Of a stretch of DNA of 64,000 nt, positions 47,901-60,500 are shown one piece after another. The notes under the pieces are model-generated. The model had not been told where the DNA came from. It saw only the letters and a list, made by a program, of their open reading frames with translations, and did not search any database. Made by a program: the position numbers and the translations under genes. The first letter of the stretch is position 1. Every line of letters starts with the position of its first letter. Origin of the DNA: Klebsormidium nitens. Lineage: Eukaryota > Streptophyta > Klebsormidiophyceae > Klebsormidiales > Klebsormidiaceae. Where the stretch lies: the NCBI GenBank assembly GCA_000708835.1, contig DF237299.1, positions 21,264-85,263 of the forward strand. The letters run 5' to 3'.

Positions 47901-50237
47901 GTGTTGAATGTAAATTGATTGGTCTCCCTGGCACTTGTCAATGGAGGTTACTCGACCTAAAGCGACAACCCCTGTATGATGTCCAGTACCAGACCAACAG
48001 GCGCTTTTCCTTTCAATAGTAGCTACATCGTTGGCACTCTTCTCATTCAAGCAAAGTGCTCTTTTCTACACGCATCGTGGCCCTCTCCCATCAGTATCAA
48101 ACGGTAGTTCTTAACTTTCGGTAAAGTCGGCCGTTGAATATGTTGCACCAGTGGTCAGCAATACTCTTTTCGACGTCGGGATCGAATCAAACGGTCTGTT
48201 TTGCGCTTTGTAGGGCTGACGCGAGCGGCAAGCTGACGCGTGTGGACCTGAACCGGCGGATGCGGCGGCTGAAGCAGGAGGCCGAGGAAGCGAAGCGGAA
48301 AGAGCTCAAGAAACTGAGGACGGACCTCGAGAGGTGCGGCGGACTTTGTCTTAACGACGTCTTTTCACCTTTTTGAACTCGAAGGAACAAGTTTGACCGC
48401 TTTTGCCTGCCGTGTCCAAACCAAGAAGTTAGCTCGGCCCCGCTTAAATGTGCCTACGGATCAGAATACCTGATTTGAAGCATGTTCATGGGAGGAATCT
48501 GTACGCGAAGCCTATACTGCTTGCCAGTCCATCATGTTTGCTTGCTCGTGCAAGAGCATCCTCTTCCTTGTTGGTGTCCCTTTTGGTAAGCCTGTTCCTT
48601 CGCTGTAGTCTATGTACAGATTGCGAGGGGCGCAACGTTCCTGGTCAATTTTGTTCGGATCGTGCACCGGTCTAGGATGTAGTTCAGCAGGTAAAGCACG
48701 GGTTTGGTATCACGTCTTGGTGGCTTCAAACGATCGATGCCCTCAAGCACCGGGCGTCGCTTTTTCTGCAGGCTGGAGCAGATCATGGGCGACGTGGAAG
48801 CGGAGCAGCGCGAGAAGGAGATGCGCCTTCTGCGCAAGAAGATTGCGGCCGCAGAGCGGGCTGCGGCGGCACCTCCTCGGTTGGGAAAGCACAAGTGAGG
48901 CCGCCCTGCCTTCGTTGCTTTGAAGAGTCGAATACTGCAGGTCTCAAGCCCTGATATCCGGAAAAAAGATGGACGGATATCCAGGTCTGGCAGCTGTATT
49001 GGGCGGCAAAGCCCGTGGGTGCGGGTCAGTGGCCCCTTTGCGTCGGGGCCCCTTAATGCAGAAACACTGCCACATAACCGTTTGCACTGGTCGTCCCGCC
49101 GATTGGAAGTGTTAAGCCGCTTTTCCCCTGGTGACGGCGTTCAGGGCCGACCGGGCTATGTGGAAGCTAGCCGTTGCAGCCCTGCCGCTTTATGTAGAAC
49201 AGCCTCCGGTGAATCCCTTCATTTTGAGCATTCCGCCGTTCCGCCGTGCAGATTCAAGCCGGAGCCAGTGCACGTGCTGCTGTCGGACGAGCTCACGGGA
49301 TCGCTTCGCAATATGAAGGTGAGTGCGTGCGTGTGGGTTAGTTGCGCTGATCTTTGTGTACATTGCGGTCTCTCTTTTTTGCTTACCTCTTTGAAAGCAG
49401 TTTGCTTTTCGCTGGTCCAGAAACCCAGAACAGCAATTTGTCTCCAATCCGCAATCACGAGTTCATCTTTCGTTTTTCCTTGAGGCTGGATAGCATGTGG
49501 TCTGATCTGCTTCACTTATTGTTCTCGCGATGTTGCCTCGTTTTGTGACAAGTGATGTACGATTCTTCGTCACAACGGCTGAGGCTGACGCATCGCGACG
49601 TTGTGTTGACGTGCTCGCAGGCGTACCCCGCCCTTGCAAAAGACCGCTTCAAGAGCCTGCAACGCCGGGGCCTAATAGAGCCCCGCGTCCCGAGCAAGTA
49701 AGCCTCCGCCCTTTGCCCTTCGAGGCTCAATTGCTCATTCTTTTAGGGGCTGTAAGACTGGTAGCCCCGCCCATTGCCCTCCAGGGATCTCTTGGTCATC
49801 ATTTCAGGAGCTGTAACAGTAGCAACCCTGTTTGACGGTGCGACGGGGCCTTTCCACGAAGTGCCTTCCTGATGTTTCAAAACGGACGGTTGCGGCTTGG
49901 GCTGAGTCCGTCCGTTCAACTCCTCGGTTCCTTCTTCCAAGTGCTCGTAACGGAATGTCATACAAAGATTGCCCCTCTATCTTCACTCTCCACTCTATCT
50001 TCTGCTTTTCCTTTCGACTTGGTCAGCGATCGTTCTTGCCGGTGAGGGCTTCCATGTCTCCCGGTTTGACAACTCCTGAATTGACGCTGTCGGGTGTGCA
50101 GGGGCCGCAAGAGCAACGTGCGGCGGGTGACGTACGAGCAGGGGTCCAAGGGCGCCAAGGAGCGGGAGATGCACGCGGAGATGCTCGCGCGCAAGGCGCT
50201 GCGGGAGCAAGGCCGCGAGTTTGAGGAGGTGCTCTAG
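44977..50237 (+). CDS. NOP53: Ribosome biogenesis protein NOP53 (GLTSCR2/PICT1 family)
   Basis: Eleven exons sum to 1,230 nt (409 aa): 44977..45142, 45352..45527, 45861..45906, 46214..46326, 46764..46877, 47675..47766, 48214..48333, 48772..48894, 49252..49318, 49621..49697, 50102..50237 (TAG). The basic N-terminus (MGKAKTSRKGKKAWRKNI) and PDDALFFVDKEK match NOP53. LFFVD is the arch-interacting motif that recruits the exosome helicase Mtr4 during 5.8S/ITS2 processing of the 60S pre-ribosome. The middle is acidic then coiled-coil (RMRRLKQEAEEAKRKELKKL). The conserved C-terminal signature is present: LSDELTGSLRNMK, DRFKSLQRRGLIEPR, then GRKSNVRRVTYEQGSKG. Nucleolar location is expected. Intron 2 contains a telo-box palindrome that may relate to ribosome-biogenesis gene control. 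Confidence 0.94.
45703..45724. promoter_or_regulatory. 22-bp perfect palindrome built from two telo boxes
   Basis: The sequence aaccctaatctagattaggg plus tt reads identically on both strands. It places two telo-box cores (accctaa) head to head around tctaga in intron 2 of NOP53. Telo boxes are known cis-elements of plant ribosomal-protein and biogenesis genes. A regulatory role here is inference. Confidence 0.45.
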
Positions 50238-51285
50238 GCGCCACTTTTCGAACAAACCTGGGCCAGCGAAAGTGGCATTCGTCGTAAGCTTAACGACATT
50301 GTTGTTTCTATAATGACTGCATGCGGGGCAGAAGGAGGAAGCAACCCTTCAATTGGGCCTAGCTATCTGTGCTTTCCGAAAGAGATTCATTATCAATCTC
50401 ATAGGCCAATCATTATCGGTTCCAGTTGATTTGCTACCTTCCAACTTATTGAATTTGCACGGGCATAGAAAAACTTGCTTTCACATGGAACTTGCCACCG
50501 CATGAGAATGGCAATTTTGTACTATATATAGCAATCAAACGTGCGTGCAGATTTTTGTGGGAGAGTCGATTAGGGCCAGCTGTTCGCCATCATGCATTCA
50601 GAGACCAGTTTGTGTATTGATGCGCTCGTTCAGGACTTCAGAACGATTGCCAGATCATCGGACAATTGATCGCCATCGTTTCAAGGTAATGCTGAGCCTA
50701 GCTCAGGCTTCACTTAATACTAGCAAGTAGGAGCGCCCGGCCATTCTGGTATAACTGCAGTGCAATGCGATGACACGGGAGCAGATTTGCAAGCTATAGG
50801 AGCGACTCGTATACGGCTTGCAGTCTCCCCCGGCACTAGCATGCCATGTATACACGGCAACTATGTATGATACGTGCAGGCCCCGAGAGCCAGCGCTATG
50901 CTAGCTTGCGTTAAAGAGAAAACGCTGGCAGTTGGATGCATGAGTCCCACATGCTGTGAACTCCAAGCGCGGAGTTTTTCGCTTCTTCATGCAGTTCATG
51001 AAAGACTTGACAGATTGTCAAGATATACGCATGCCGGAAGATGATAAAAGTTGCCGACGTTGACAGATCCACGCAAATCAAACATACGCTTGTTAGACTT
51101 CTGCATATTGAATTTGACGACACTCACACATTCTTGATCAAAATCTCGGGCTTTGAGCTATCTTATACTCGTTGATTGTTGCTCGAACGTACACTTAAGA
51201 CAAAGACTTATTTACAAACAAACCGGCACTAGACTGCCTTGTCTTGCAAAGCGTTTCAGTGCTCAATTCTTTCCGAAGATACAAT
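50238..51285. other. Spacer between convergent genes
   Basis: About 1.05 kb between the stops of NOP53 (+) and the orphan gene (-). AT-richer than its surroundings, with a tatatat tract near 50523. No exon or repeat recognised. Confidence 0.4.
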
Positions 51286-53583
51286 TTAAGAGCACTGTTT
51301 TCCGGCTGCTTCTTGCTGGCGCAAAATCTTTGAGTACTTGAACGCCAGCCAGCTTAGGCTTATTGTGACATTCCTCTCACTGAATGCCTGCAAACAGCAA
51401 ATGCCCATGGGTTATGCACGTTTTATGTAAGGCCACTTTTAAGCGGTGCAAACAAGTGCACGGTAAAGAGCCTTTGCGGATGGAAGACGGGGGTGAATCC
51501 CAACGCAGACTCTAGAACGACTTTCACTCACCTGCAGCTCAGAAGGCATCATGTGCTTCTTGCCCTCAAAACAGGCCTTCACGGGAATCTCCAACGTTTT
51601 CCGAAGTCCATCGATGTTGTCTTCTATTATGCCTCCTTCATGATCGGGGTCCCTCCACCTTGCGACAGCGATGCATTTTGCGGTATTCCCCTTCTCGGCC
51701 TTGACACCAATGCACAAGTGCACCCCCGGCATGTGAATGAACCTGTGCCAAAGGACATGTTGAAAGGCATCTGTCTGGTCCCCACAAAGATTCGAGTTCC
51801 TTCTTCATCATCCATTACGACTGCCGTCACTCGAATCCTTATATCTTTACCTCCTAAGTTTTAGTGCGTGCAGAAGTACTCGCAAGACCACGTAAACCAG
51901 CCGCTCCGTGCGTACCGCCAAGACCAGGCGTCTTAAAAGGAGCCAAGTTTGCATTTAGTTACTGCAAGAAGCACCACGTGGAAAAGACAAAACTTACTTG
52001 TCCATCACAATCCCCATGAATGCAAAGGACGCCCAAGAGTCGAAGCTATGTATGAGGATGGGGGGGTTCTTGCCCCAAATGCGCGGCCTCCAATTTCGAT
52101 GGTATCCCCCCATTGATGCTTCCAAGAAGGATTGTCCGTTTCGGAGGTGCCCGTCGAGCTCGTCGAGAGGCGGGACATCCAAGGCAACCACTGCATGCAG
52201 CAGAAGTTTTCAGTCAAGAACTCTACCCACGTCAATACCACTACCCCCAAGCAAAGGCTGTGGACCGCAGGAAGATGGGGCCCATTTTCCCTGGTCAAGA
52301 AACCTCCCCACATTTTGGCAAGGTGCAGCAAAGGCACATGCTTCGACAAATCCTTAAGAGTCAGCTTACAACTGCCTTGGGATTAGGGAGCTTACATTTG
52401 TTTAGGCCTTCCTCCAGGAGCTCAAATGCCGTGAACGCCAGCTCGTGGCAGGCGCTGGCCCTGTCGCCCACTATCCACACCTCCCCATCAATCAGCCACA
52501 GCATCAGGTCACGATCTGTGCTAGCGGACCACCTGCGAAAGTCCTCCCCCTCCAGACGCAGGCTCGTATCGAACGGGCAGTTGAGCAAAGTCCCGGAGCT
52601 CACTGCTTCGCAGAATTCGCGCTCCTTGGTGTCCAAAATTGTGTCCCACTTAGCGTACCTGAGAAGGGAACGTATCAGGCATCAGGGACCTTTTATGCAT
52701 ACCCGCAGAGCACGGTGCCGGGCTGCGTTAAGGTTTGATGTCCAGCACTGATGCCCCGCTGATGCCACCCAGTGTCTGAACACACACAGCCTGTCACAGT
52801 AAGATGCAGACCAGTCCGCCTGTCAGACGCTAAGACCGCTCTTGAAGTGCTGCCACTGCACAATCATACTAGGATCGGAAGAGATGCGCACTTGTGGCGC
52901 AACTGCCCAGCTACCTGTTAGTGGGGGGAAGGAGAAGATTCAAAACAAAGCAATGCTGAGGAGGAGATGCTCAGAATAAACCCGCATCCTGCAACCATGA
53001 CTTTCACTTACCTTGCTGTCGCCTTCTTCTGCAGCACTGCCTGCAATCAACATAGCGTCACGAGTCAGTGTCACATCGATTACAGAAAGAGTTCTGAAGC
53101 AGGGCTCAGAGTCCTCATAAGACGTAGAGTCGCATCGTGCCACAGAATCCAAGATTCAGAGCGTGACCACAAAATCTGGTGCACACTTTGCTTACACATG
53201 CTGGCAAATCTTGGATATAAGCATTATATTCAAAGAACTTGCGCACGACTGCTCACCGGATATTGGACCAACTTCTTCATATGCCGCCATAGCCGGGACT
53301 TCGTGTCTGCAGAAATTGAATCAAACAAGTTAATCTTTTGACATGTAATCAGCCTCCAAATTCTGCCTTGCAGAGGTTGGGTTGCGGAGTTAAGGAGCAC
53401 CTAGTTGGAGTTCCTGCTGCACATGGCCAAAAAGGATGGGAACATGTTGAACAAACACAGCTTTGAGTGCTTGGCAAAAAAACAGCGCGAGATTCAGAGA
53501 GTTGTTACCCTCTTGTCCGCCGGCCACTTACTCATGCTGCTGTCGCTTGCTGAGTCTCCCACAAGCGCATCTGTTTTTGTCAT
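51286..53583 (-). CDS. Complete gene of unrecognised family (299 aa)
   Basis: Seven exons with good splice consensus and matching phases sum to exactly 900 nt: 53532..53583 (ATG), 53257..53306, 53012..53040, 52396..52658, 51998..52190, 51532..51742, 51286..51387 (TAA). The protein opens MTKTDALVGDSASDSSM, then a basic helix (LWRHMKKLVQYP), a Trp-rich central part (KWDTILDTKEREFCEAV, DLMLWLIDGEVWIVGDRAS, FHSFDSW-like segment ILIHSFDSWASFAFMG) and a hydrophobic stretch HMPGVHLCIGVKAEKG. No signal peptide or clear membrane span. I do not recognise a domain; the even mixture of hydrophobic and charged residues suggests a folded globular protein. The consistency of seven phased exons is the main reason to call it real. 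Confidence 0.72.
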
Positions 53584-54966
53584 GCTTGCTGGCCTCTTAA
53601 CTCCTGAGGTGCTTATCTGCTACCGTCCTACTCAGGGTTAGTGCCTGCCCTTTCCAGAAAAGCTCACTGTTCAGGGTTGCCTTGGCTTGAAGACCGAGTC
53701 CCTCGAAGCTTGTCGACGACGCGCCCCTAGCGCAAACTACCTGATCTTCAAGCTGGCGCAAGAGGCACAAACTTGAAACAGCCTGCCAAACTTCCCTTCG
53801 GAAAAGTGGACGCGGGACGGCAGCTGTCGTACAGATTGGGCATCCCCCACACGAGGGCTCTCTGCCTTTCGACGCTGGAAGCCCTTTGTGCTTCTAGGAG
53901 ATTGCAGCCGCCCGGAGCAGATCAACGAAGCAGGATCCCCAACAATGACAACTAGGCGTGCCGGGGGCTCTTGGGCCCCCGGAAGCTTTGTAGTGTCAAC
54001 AGAGCTTAGCGGAGCACAGTCCCGCATCTACTGACACTTCCAATCGGTCACCAAACTTGTCGAACCTGGTGCAAACGATCTCAAAGTGCACGCTCAACTT
54101 GACTGCTTGACACCAGTTGCAATATCGGTGCAAGCTCGGCAGACAGGCCCCCAGGCCTGCATTTGTCCACCGAACGTTGCTCATAGTGTCACTTTTCAAA
54201 AACACGCTGCTGTGCTGGGACATTGACACAAACAACAAAATCGGTGCGACCATTCACAGTGCTGCCTGTGAGTATAGGGTTATACCTACCGAAAACCCGG
54301 AGGAAGTGCCAACCAATTCAGACTGCGGCTCAGCGCGGAGCCTTGACACCGCCTCTCAGTCTGCCTCGGTCCTTATTATTAACACCAAACCAACTTCTTT
54401 CATTCGGCGAAGTCTTAAATTCGTCGACGGCGTTAAGCTTACGTCACTCGACCATTCAGATCGCCGGGATGGGTCCTGAAGACTCTGAAACTTAAAGAGC
54501 CCCCTAAGGCGACTCGAATTTAATTCCCGGTTTCCGGTCCACCCCCTTCGGGGGTGGGTCGGTCGGTCGGAAGAAAATAATAATTATCTTTAATTTCCAC
54601 CGAAGCTGCCACGTCAGCCTTCCGGCCAAGTCGTACGGTAATGGTACTACCCTCTTGCGGTAATGGTTGCTGATGCCTCAAATTACAGTGTGATAGCCCG
54701 GAACTTGAAGCCGGAACTACCGTACCGTATCTAGTTCGTCATTTTCCACCAGCATATGTATACAGAACTTTGCAGCTCAGCAGCCAGCTCCTACATTCGC
54801 TGTGGCGTCAGCTCGCTTCTCAACTTGCTCGATTGTAAATCCTCCTTTTGTCATGCCAGCTTCTTGCGCTGGCATTTCTCACAAGTGGCAGAGCCTTGGA
54901 AGCTGAACATTGCATTGTGGTAGCCTTGCACAATTCTTGAACAGTGCATTTGCTAGCTAAGCCAGG
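53584..54966. other. Spacer between divergent genes with a perfect hairpin
   Basis: About 1.4 kb between the orphan gene start (minus) and the Ulp1-like start (plus). It contains a perfect GC-rich hairpin, ccacccccttcgggggtgg (54539..54557; 8-bp stem, ttc loop), followed by a short ggtc repeat. A tract near 54630..54735 is rich in gtac/ccgg palindromes and resembles the composition of the MITE at 36250. No exon supported. Confidence 0.4.
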
Positions 54967-57900
54967 ATGACGTTAAGGAAAACAAAAGTCGGTAGTGATA
55001 GAAAAACTGCTGGTACAGGGCACTCTGCTGGAAAGGGATTGAAAAACGTGAAGCTGAGGAATGCTGCAAAAGCTGACAAGCGAAGTCCACAGGTTACGTA
55101 CAGGGCCATCAAAATGAAGAAGAAGAGAGTTTTAAAACAGATGCGGAGTCTAGTTAGAGAGCATTGCGATACGGATGACAAAACTGGAGCCGCTCTGCTG
55201 TGGAGGTTGCAGTCACCTGCAAGCCAGCAAGACATTCTACAGGCCCTGAAGCAGCTTGGGGAAAAGGAGAAGTTGACTGAAACAGAGATGGTAGAACTTA
55301 TACAAAGGATTCCCCCGTACATTCAAACGATGCATGAGCGAGGGAAGAAGCTTGCAAAGGGGATCTGTTTGACACCTGATTGTGTGCAAATAGTGACCGC
55401 CCGGAAGGCTGGAAAGCTAGTTGACAGGGCTGAAGTGGAGAGACAGCGGGCGGTGGAGAAAGCTGGAGCTAAAGTGAAGGAAGTAAACAAGCCTCTCTCC
55501 ATTGAAAGGTCGCCTCCTCCAAGGTACTTCCTACCGTTTTCCTGCTGTCTTTTGTTGGAATTTTGGGCTTTCTGAATGCAGAAGGAAAGGTAATCCTAAT
55601 GACCGAGGCCTCAGCTTGACTGGAGAGCGTATCTATGAGCTCATGATCATCTGGGCTGTGGACCTCAACGGTTTATATTGATTGTTGTGTTGTTCAAACC
55701 CTGTTCTGTTCGTTTTCATTGGAAGATATTGATGTAACTTCCTGAGAACAATGTCGGTTGGGACAATCACTTACGACACAACGCATCTTGTTCTCTTCGG
55801 TAGTGTGGTTCTCCGGTATCTTCCTCTCGTTTCTACAATGGAACATGCCCCCTGTCTCCACCGCAGCAAGTTTCCAACCCCTCCAAACGTAAATCTACGT
55901 GTTTTGATGTAGGCGGCCTTTGGGGCAGACTCTTAGAGAGCTTCCCGATGTTAGCACTTCATCGTGCGACGACCACAACTATGCTATGGAGATTTGGTTC
56001 CGTTTTCATGATGTTTATGGGCCTGAAACCTTGGACGAGCACCAATTTTCCCTGGAGTGTCAGATCCAGTTGGACGCTGATATGGGTTGTGTGGTGGAAG
56101 CGCAGGTGAGGTCGCACATCAAGCCCTGAATATACGCCCATCAAGGCACGCAATGCTGAGCTGCTCTAGGCCAGAAGTAAGTATTTCTTGTGTAGAGATT
56201 GCAATATCACATGGACATAAGCAGGTTGTTTGAGCGCACCACTGCATGTTGCCAGCTAAAGACAACTGACAGGGAGGGGAACTGCCGATAAGGCGCTGTT
56301 CCAGTTGTGGAGACTTAATATCTCCCTTGAATAATTGCAGTGGGAGGAGGCGGCAACAGTCTGGCCCTTGCAGGCGGCAACGGCAAGATTAATTGGTACT
56401 CCGGATATCGAAGATTTCGTTGCTCGATGTCGCCTCGCTGTTGTCAACAGCAGTTCTCGCAGCACTCTTCTAAAAAGAGTTGCGAGCACCACCAGGTGGG
56501 TTTCAGGATTTCATAGCAGGGAGGGTAGACATTCCTGATAAGTGCTCAGCTGTCATCTAGATAGGCTGTGCTAGGGCGTTCGCAGGATCAGGTGGGGCCA
56601 ATCCTGGCACTCTTTTAAACAATTGCAACATAATGCCCGAAAAAAAGGAACTTCAATGGTCGATGGTGGGAATCGATCCTAGGACCTTTCGGAAGGTTGG
56701 TACATTTCGGTACTTTCTAAAAGTACACCCGGACGGACCCAAAAGTACACATGTACGCTCCAAGTACAGCCCGCCGTCATGTCAGCACTGTCGGCTTTTC
56801 GGCATTTTGACGTTTGATCTCGTCATTTACTCAAATCTCGGCCAAATTGAGTTCTGATTTTTGCTACCGGTACCCCATCGGTAGCTCATCGCAGCATACC
56901 AGTAGAAATTTTCACTTCCGCCTGCCAACCGGTCGGTGGTAAAAGTGGCCGGTACATGCAGATATTGAAAAGGGCGCCCCACGGAAGTCGGACCCGGCCC
57001 AACTTTTTTGAGGTGATTTTCGGGCACTGAGCCCACCTAGGGTACCTCTTGTGCACTGCGTTCCTACTTTTCAAAAATCTGATCGGATGCGGCCCCGAGA
57101 GGATATATGTATTTATTTTATTATATTTATCTGTATTAATTGATACCGTAAATACCCTGCCCAGGTCAGATCTCTGCGGAAATTCCGGAAGTAGGAATGT
57201 GGTGCACTAGACTTTCCCAAGGCCTATTACCTGTGCCCAAATGTCGGCTTCCGAAAGTTGGAACCAAGGCCGACTTCGGTGGGGCGCCCTTTCGAAATCG
57301 TTGATGTACCGGGCACTATTTCTAACTACCGGGCACTCGTCACTTTTGGCGAAAGTGAGGGTTGTACATTTTAAAGGTGCGAGTTGCGTACTCAATGCAA
57401 AAAACGGAAGTCGATTTGAACCAGAAACGATGAAACGGCGGCTATTCTCGTATCGAGTATTTTTCTGCGAATATGCTGACACGATTTTGGCCCTACCTGA
57501 CCCTGCGAACGCCCGCTAAGTAGCATCTTTCTTAACGGGTAGCGCTGGAAGGAGATTATTTGTGGACTTTTGTTCGGATCTGATACTGGCGCCAAAGCTT
57601 TTTGTTCCTCTTGAACCATATGTCTTTCATGTTTCAGCTCTCACTTCTTTGCCTCCCTCCTGTGTCTTGCAGTATGAGCATTGATACACCTCAAGAGCAA
57701 ATCACGGGCGATCTCATCAGGTTCATCTCTGAAGTGGAGCGTTACATGGTGACGTTGAGAATACCGGAGGAGTGGCCCACGTTGGGCCTGCCCATTCAGT
57801 TTGTTTCGCTTGTTGATCGGTGGAATCAGGAACCGCTGTCGAAATACATGTTGGTGAGTCTCTAAGCTGCTGTTGTTCATTTCAGTAGATGACATGAAGC

Positions 57901-59603
57901 AGGTGCACTCATGAGTTTGTTATGCAGTGATGAAGAACCTTTTCTGGGTCTCTGCTTGCTTCAGAAAAACTGTTACTTCATCTATGTTAAATGGGACAGG
58001 AGCTACAACCTTCACGACTGTCAAACGCTGAAGAGGTTAGGACACTTCTCTCCACATGCCAAGCACATTCTTCCAAGGTTCTGGTGTTGCAAGCCAAGAT
58101 TTGCACCAACTCTTTGGCCCCAGGCCAACGGGGCGATCGGTTGGAAAGAATCCTTCGTGCTGTGGCAAAGAGCTATACGGAAAGAACCCGGCTGATCACT
58201 CCTCCAGGTAATCCGCTTCGGCTAAGCACTGATTGTTTGATTGTGATTCATGATTCTTTCAACGAGCTTGTTGACCTGGAAAGCGCCTCGTCTTGAAGGT
58301 CCTAGCAATCTTCATAGGCGATGGGAGTCTTGCCGGCGTACCTAGATTTAGAAGCTCTTCTTTTTTGCTGAGTCGCATCTCATGCAATTGCTATCTGCAG
58401 ACTTCCTGTACATATACCCCTCGCCAACTGGAAACAACACCATCACGCTATGCGCAGAAGACCTGAATACGCTTCAACCCGGTGCTTTGTTGAACGACAA
58501 AGTAGTGAATCTTTGGCTCAGGTGAGAATCCGTTACTGTCCACAGCTGCCAAAGCCTGTACTTGCAGTATCACCAGACTAGTTGCAAGTTGTCCCGTGCA
58601 CAGCCATGGAGCAATTCCTCAAGCAGTAGGACCGTTGGCTGAAAGGATCAATGTCGGTGTTGCCGTCATCCGGAAGTGAGACACGGGGAGGAGGAGAGGG
58701 TCAATTGCTGTGGGGGATGTGGAACTCTTCCTAAATGTCACTTAATGGCGCTTCTGTTCTGGTCGGTTTGCTGGCTGCATGTACTGCTGATTGCTGCTAC
58801 TGCCAAGATTGTCGAGAGAAGCGACTACTCAGCCTGCCCGGAACTGCTTGGAGTGATTGTTCAAATACTTTGAAACATGATGGTTTTGGATATCAAGCCA
58901 GTGGTTTTATTCGTGGGCAATGATCGTGCAGGCACATACGAAGCGGCTGCGAGAAGACAGCGGCCAACGTTCTCGTCATGGACTCGTACTTCATGACGCT
59001 CCTGCACGACATGTTCAAGGCGGAAAGCGAAAACATAGGGGACGCCAACGACATTTTCAACAAGCTCCTGCGCTTTGACGGCTTCAAACTGATCTTCGAG
59101 CACACATTTGTCCTTTTTCCATATTGCCAAAGGTGGGTATGTCCAACACTGCACTTGATGGGCCCGATTAGTCCTGCCTCTATCTAAAAGGGCAGCTCGA
59201 TTGTTGCAGGTTCGCGTTCCTAAGAGGAAATTGACATTTTGTGAGGCTTTTGACTTGTCCCTGGCCAATGGCAGTTCCTTCGGTTCTGAAAACGGGCTCC
59301 TGGGGTAGATGTCCTCGTGACTGACTGAAGCTTTTAAAATTGGACCAGAGAGGAGGATGTTCCTCTGCTAGCAATCTGATCAATCTCGAACTGTCGGTGT
59401 CATATTCTTTCTGTGCTGTCTGCTAAGACACATCCTATGGTTTCATACGTCTTAACTCTCTCGCGGTTCTGCAGGTCGCACTGGAGTCTGCTCCTCCTTA
59501 AGAACAAAGCCTGCAAGGGGAGCGCTCGTCAAAGTCCGGCAGCCCTTCTTCATTTCGATTCCAGGCCAGGGCTTCATCGGTCCGTTGATACGTTGTTCCG
59601 AAG
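54967..59603 (+). CDS. Ulp1/SENP-like SUMO protease (C48), 3' catalytic part not found
   Basis: Eight phased exons: 54967..55523, 55913..56105, 56341..56495, 57673..57853, 58000..58207, 58401..58521, 58932..59132, 59475..59603 (about 581 aa, ending mid-codon at a GTACGA donor). The N-terminus is Lys/Arg-rich (KMKKKRVLKQM), possibly for nuclear targeting. The C48 fold is recognisable from LCAEDLNTLQPGALLNDKVV (the Ulp1 substrate-groove entry), through VLVMDSYFMTLL and FVLFPYCQRSHWSLLLL with the catalytic His, to LLHFDSRPGLHRS with the catalytic Asp. The oxyanion Gln and nucleophilic Cys (usual DCG motif) should follow, but I saw no such exon between 59604 and the next gene; a minisatellite begins at ~59938. 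Either the exon lies beyond an intron I misread or the gene is truncated. Intron 3 holds a foldback element. Family enzymes mature or remove SUMO. Confidence 0.75.
56872..57372. mobile_element. Foldback (long imperfect inverted-repeat) element in a Ulp1-gene intron
   Basis: The left arm (about 56872..57068) and right arm (about 57188..57372) are imperfect inverted copies. The best-conserved part is the reverse complement of 56961..57002 against 57256..57300 (ggccgacttcggtggggcgc on the right arm). The arms also share gtaggaa, gtgcac and tgatgtacc blocks. The centre of about 120 bp is AT-rich. No coding frame. It lies within the 1.2-kb intron 56496..57672. Confidence 0.55.
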
Positions 59604-59937
59604 GTACGATCGCTTGAAGCTCATCACTGGTTCAATAAGAAACTACAAAGGGCTCTGCAGCCCTTGTATCGAAGACGTTGAACGACCTTCTCACCCTGTC
59701 ACAAATGAGTCTAAATGCCCAGGTCGGAATCACACCCTCAGCCTCTCATCCAACAAGCTTGCTCGCTTCTGATTGGTTCACGGATTTTGCCCGGTATACA
59801 CCGTGAAAGTGACTTAAGGAGATAGTTCCTAAGCCTTCCGACCAGTGTTAGTGGCTTAAGGAGATGGTTAACACCGCAGCTACAGACAATATTCTTCTAC
59901 CGGACACTCTCCAGACCCGAAGATTCCTGAAGGGTCT

Positions 59938-60500
59938 GCAGCACAATGGCGGCGCAGTGAGCAGCGTTTTAGGGCCTTAGGAGCTTGCAGCCACAGGGCG
60001 CCATTACTTAGGAGCGTTAGCGGCACAATGGCGGCACAGTGAGCAGCGCTTAGGGCCTTGGGAGCAGGGCGCCACTATCTAGGAGCTTAGCAGCACAATG
60101 GTGGCGCAGTGAGCAGGCGCTTAGGGGATTGTGGCACCAAGCCATGGTAGTGAGCAGTCATGAGCTGCGGCGCAGTGGCGGGCGGTCTTGAGGGGGTCTG
60201 GCTCACAATGCCACCGCTGTGAGCAGCACTTGGGGGTTCGCGGCGCAATGCCAGGGCCGTGAAGCCAGCATTCAGAGGTTTTCAGCGCAATGCTGGGGCA
60301 GTGAGCACTTAGGGGTTTGCAGCGCAAGGTCGGAGCTGTGAAGTGCTCTCTTAGGGGTTCGCAGCGCAGGGCAGAGCTGTGAGGTGCTCACTTAGGGGTT
60401 CGCAGCGCAAGGCCAGAGCTGTGAGGTGCTCGCTTAGGGGTTCGCATCGCAAGACAGGAAGCTGTGAGGTGCTCACCCAGGGGTTTGCAGTGAGCTGGGT
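59938..60500. repeat. Compound minisatellite
   Basis: Two families of degenerate tandem units. The left part repeats a unit with acaatggcggc and cagtgagcagcgcttagggc; the right part repeats a ~45-50-bp unit built on cttaggggttcgcagcgcaa followed by agctgtgaggtgctc (four to five copies from about 60308). The copies differ by small substitutions and indels. It starts about 330 bp after the last recognised exon of the Ulp1-like gene. Confidence 0.8.

Noticed and set aside
54957-55322. Minus-strand open frame over the first Ulp1-like exon
   Set aside because: Hydrophobic and Phe/Leu-rich because it is opposite a Lys-rich tract; the plus frame starts with ATG and splices in phase.
57967-58031. 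Alternative exon encoding KNCYFIYVKWDRSYN in the Ulp1-like gene
   Set aside because: The acceptor at 57999 gives a longer frame that joins exactly with both neighbours; the alternative breaks the phase.
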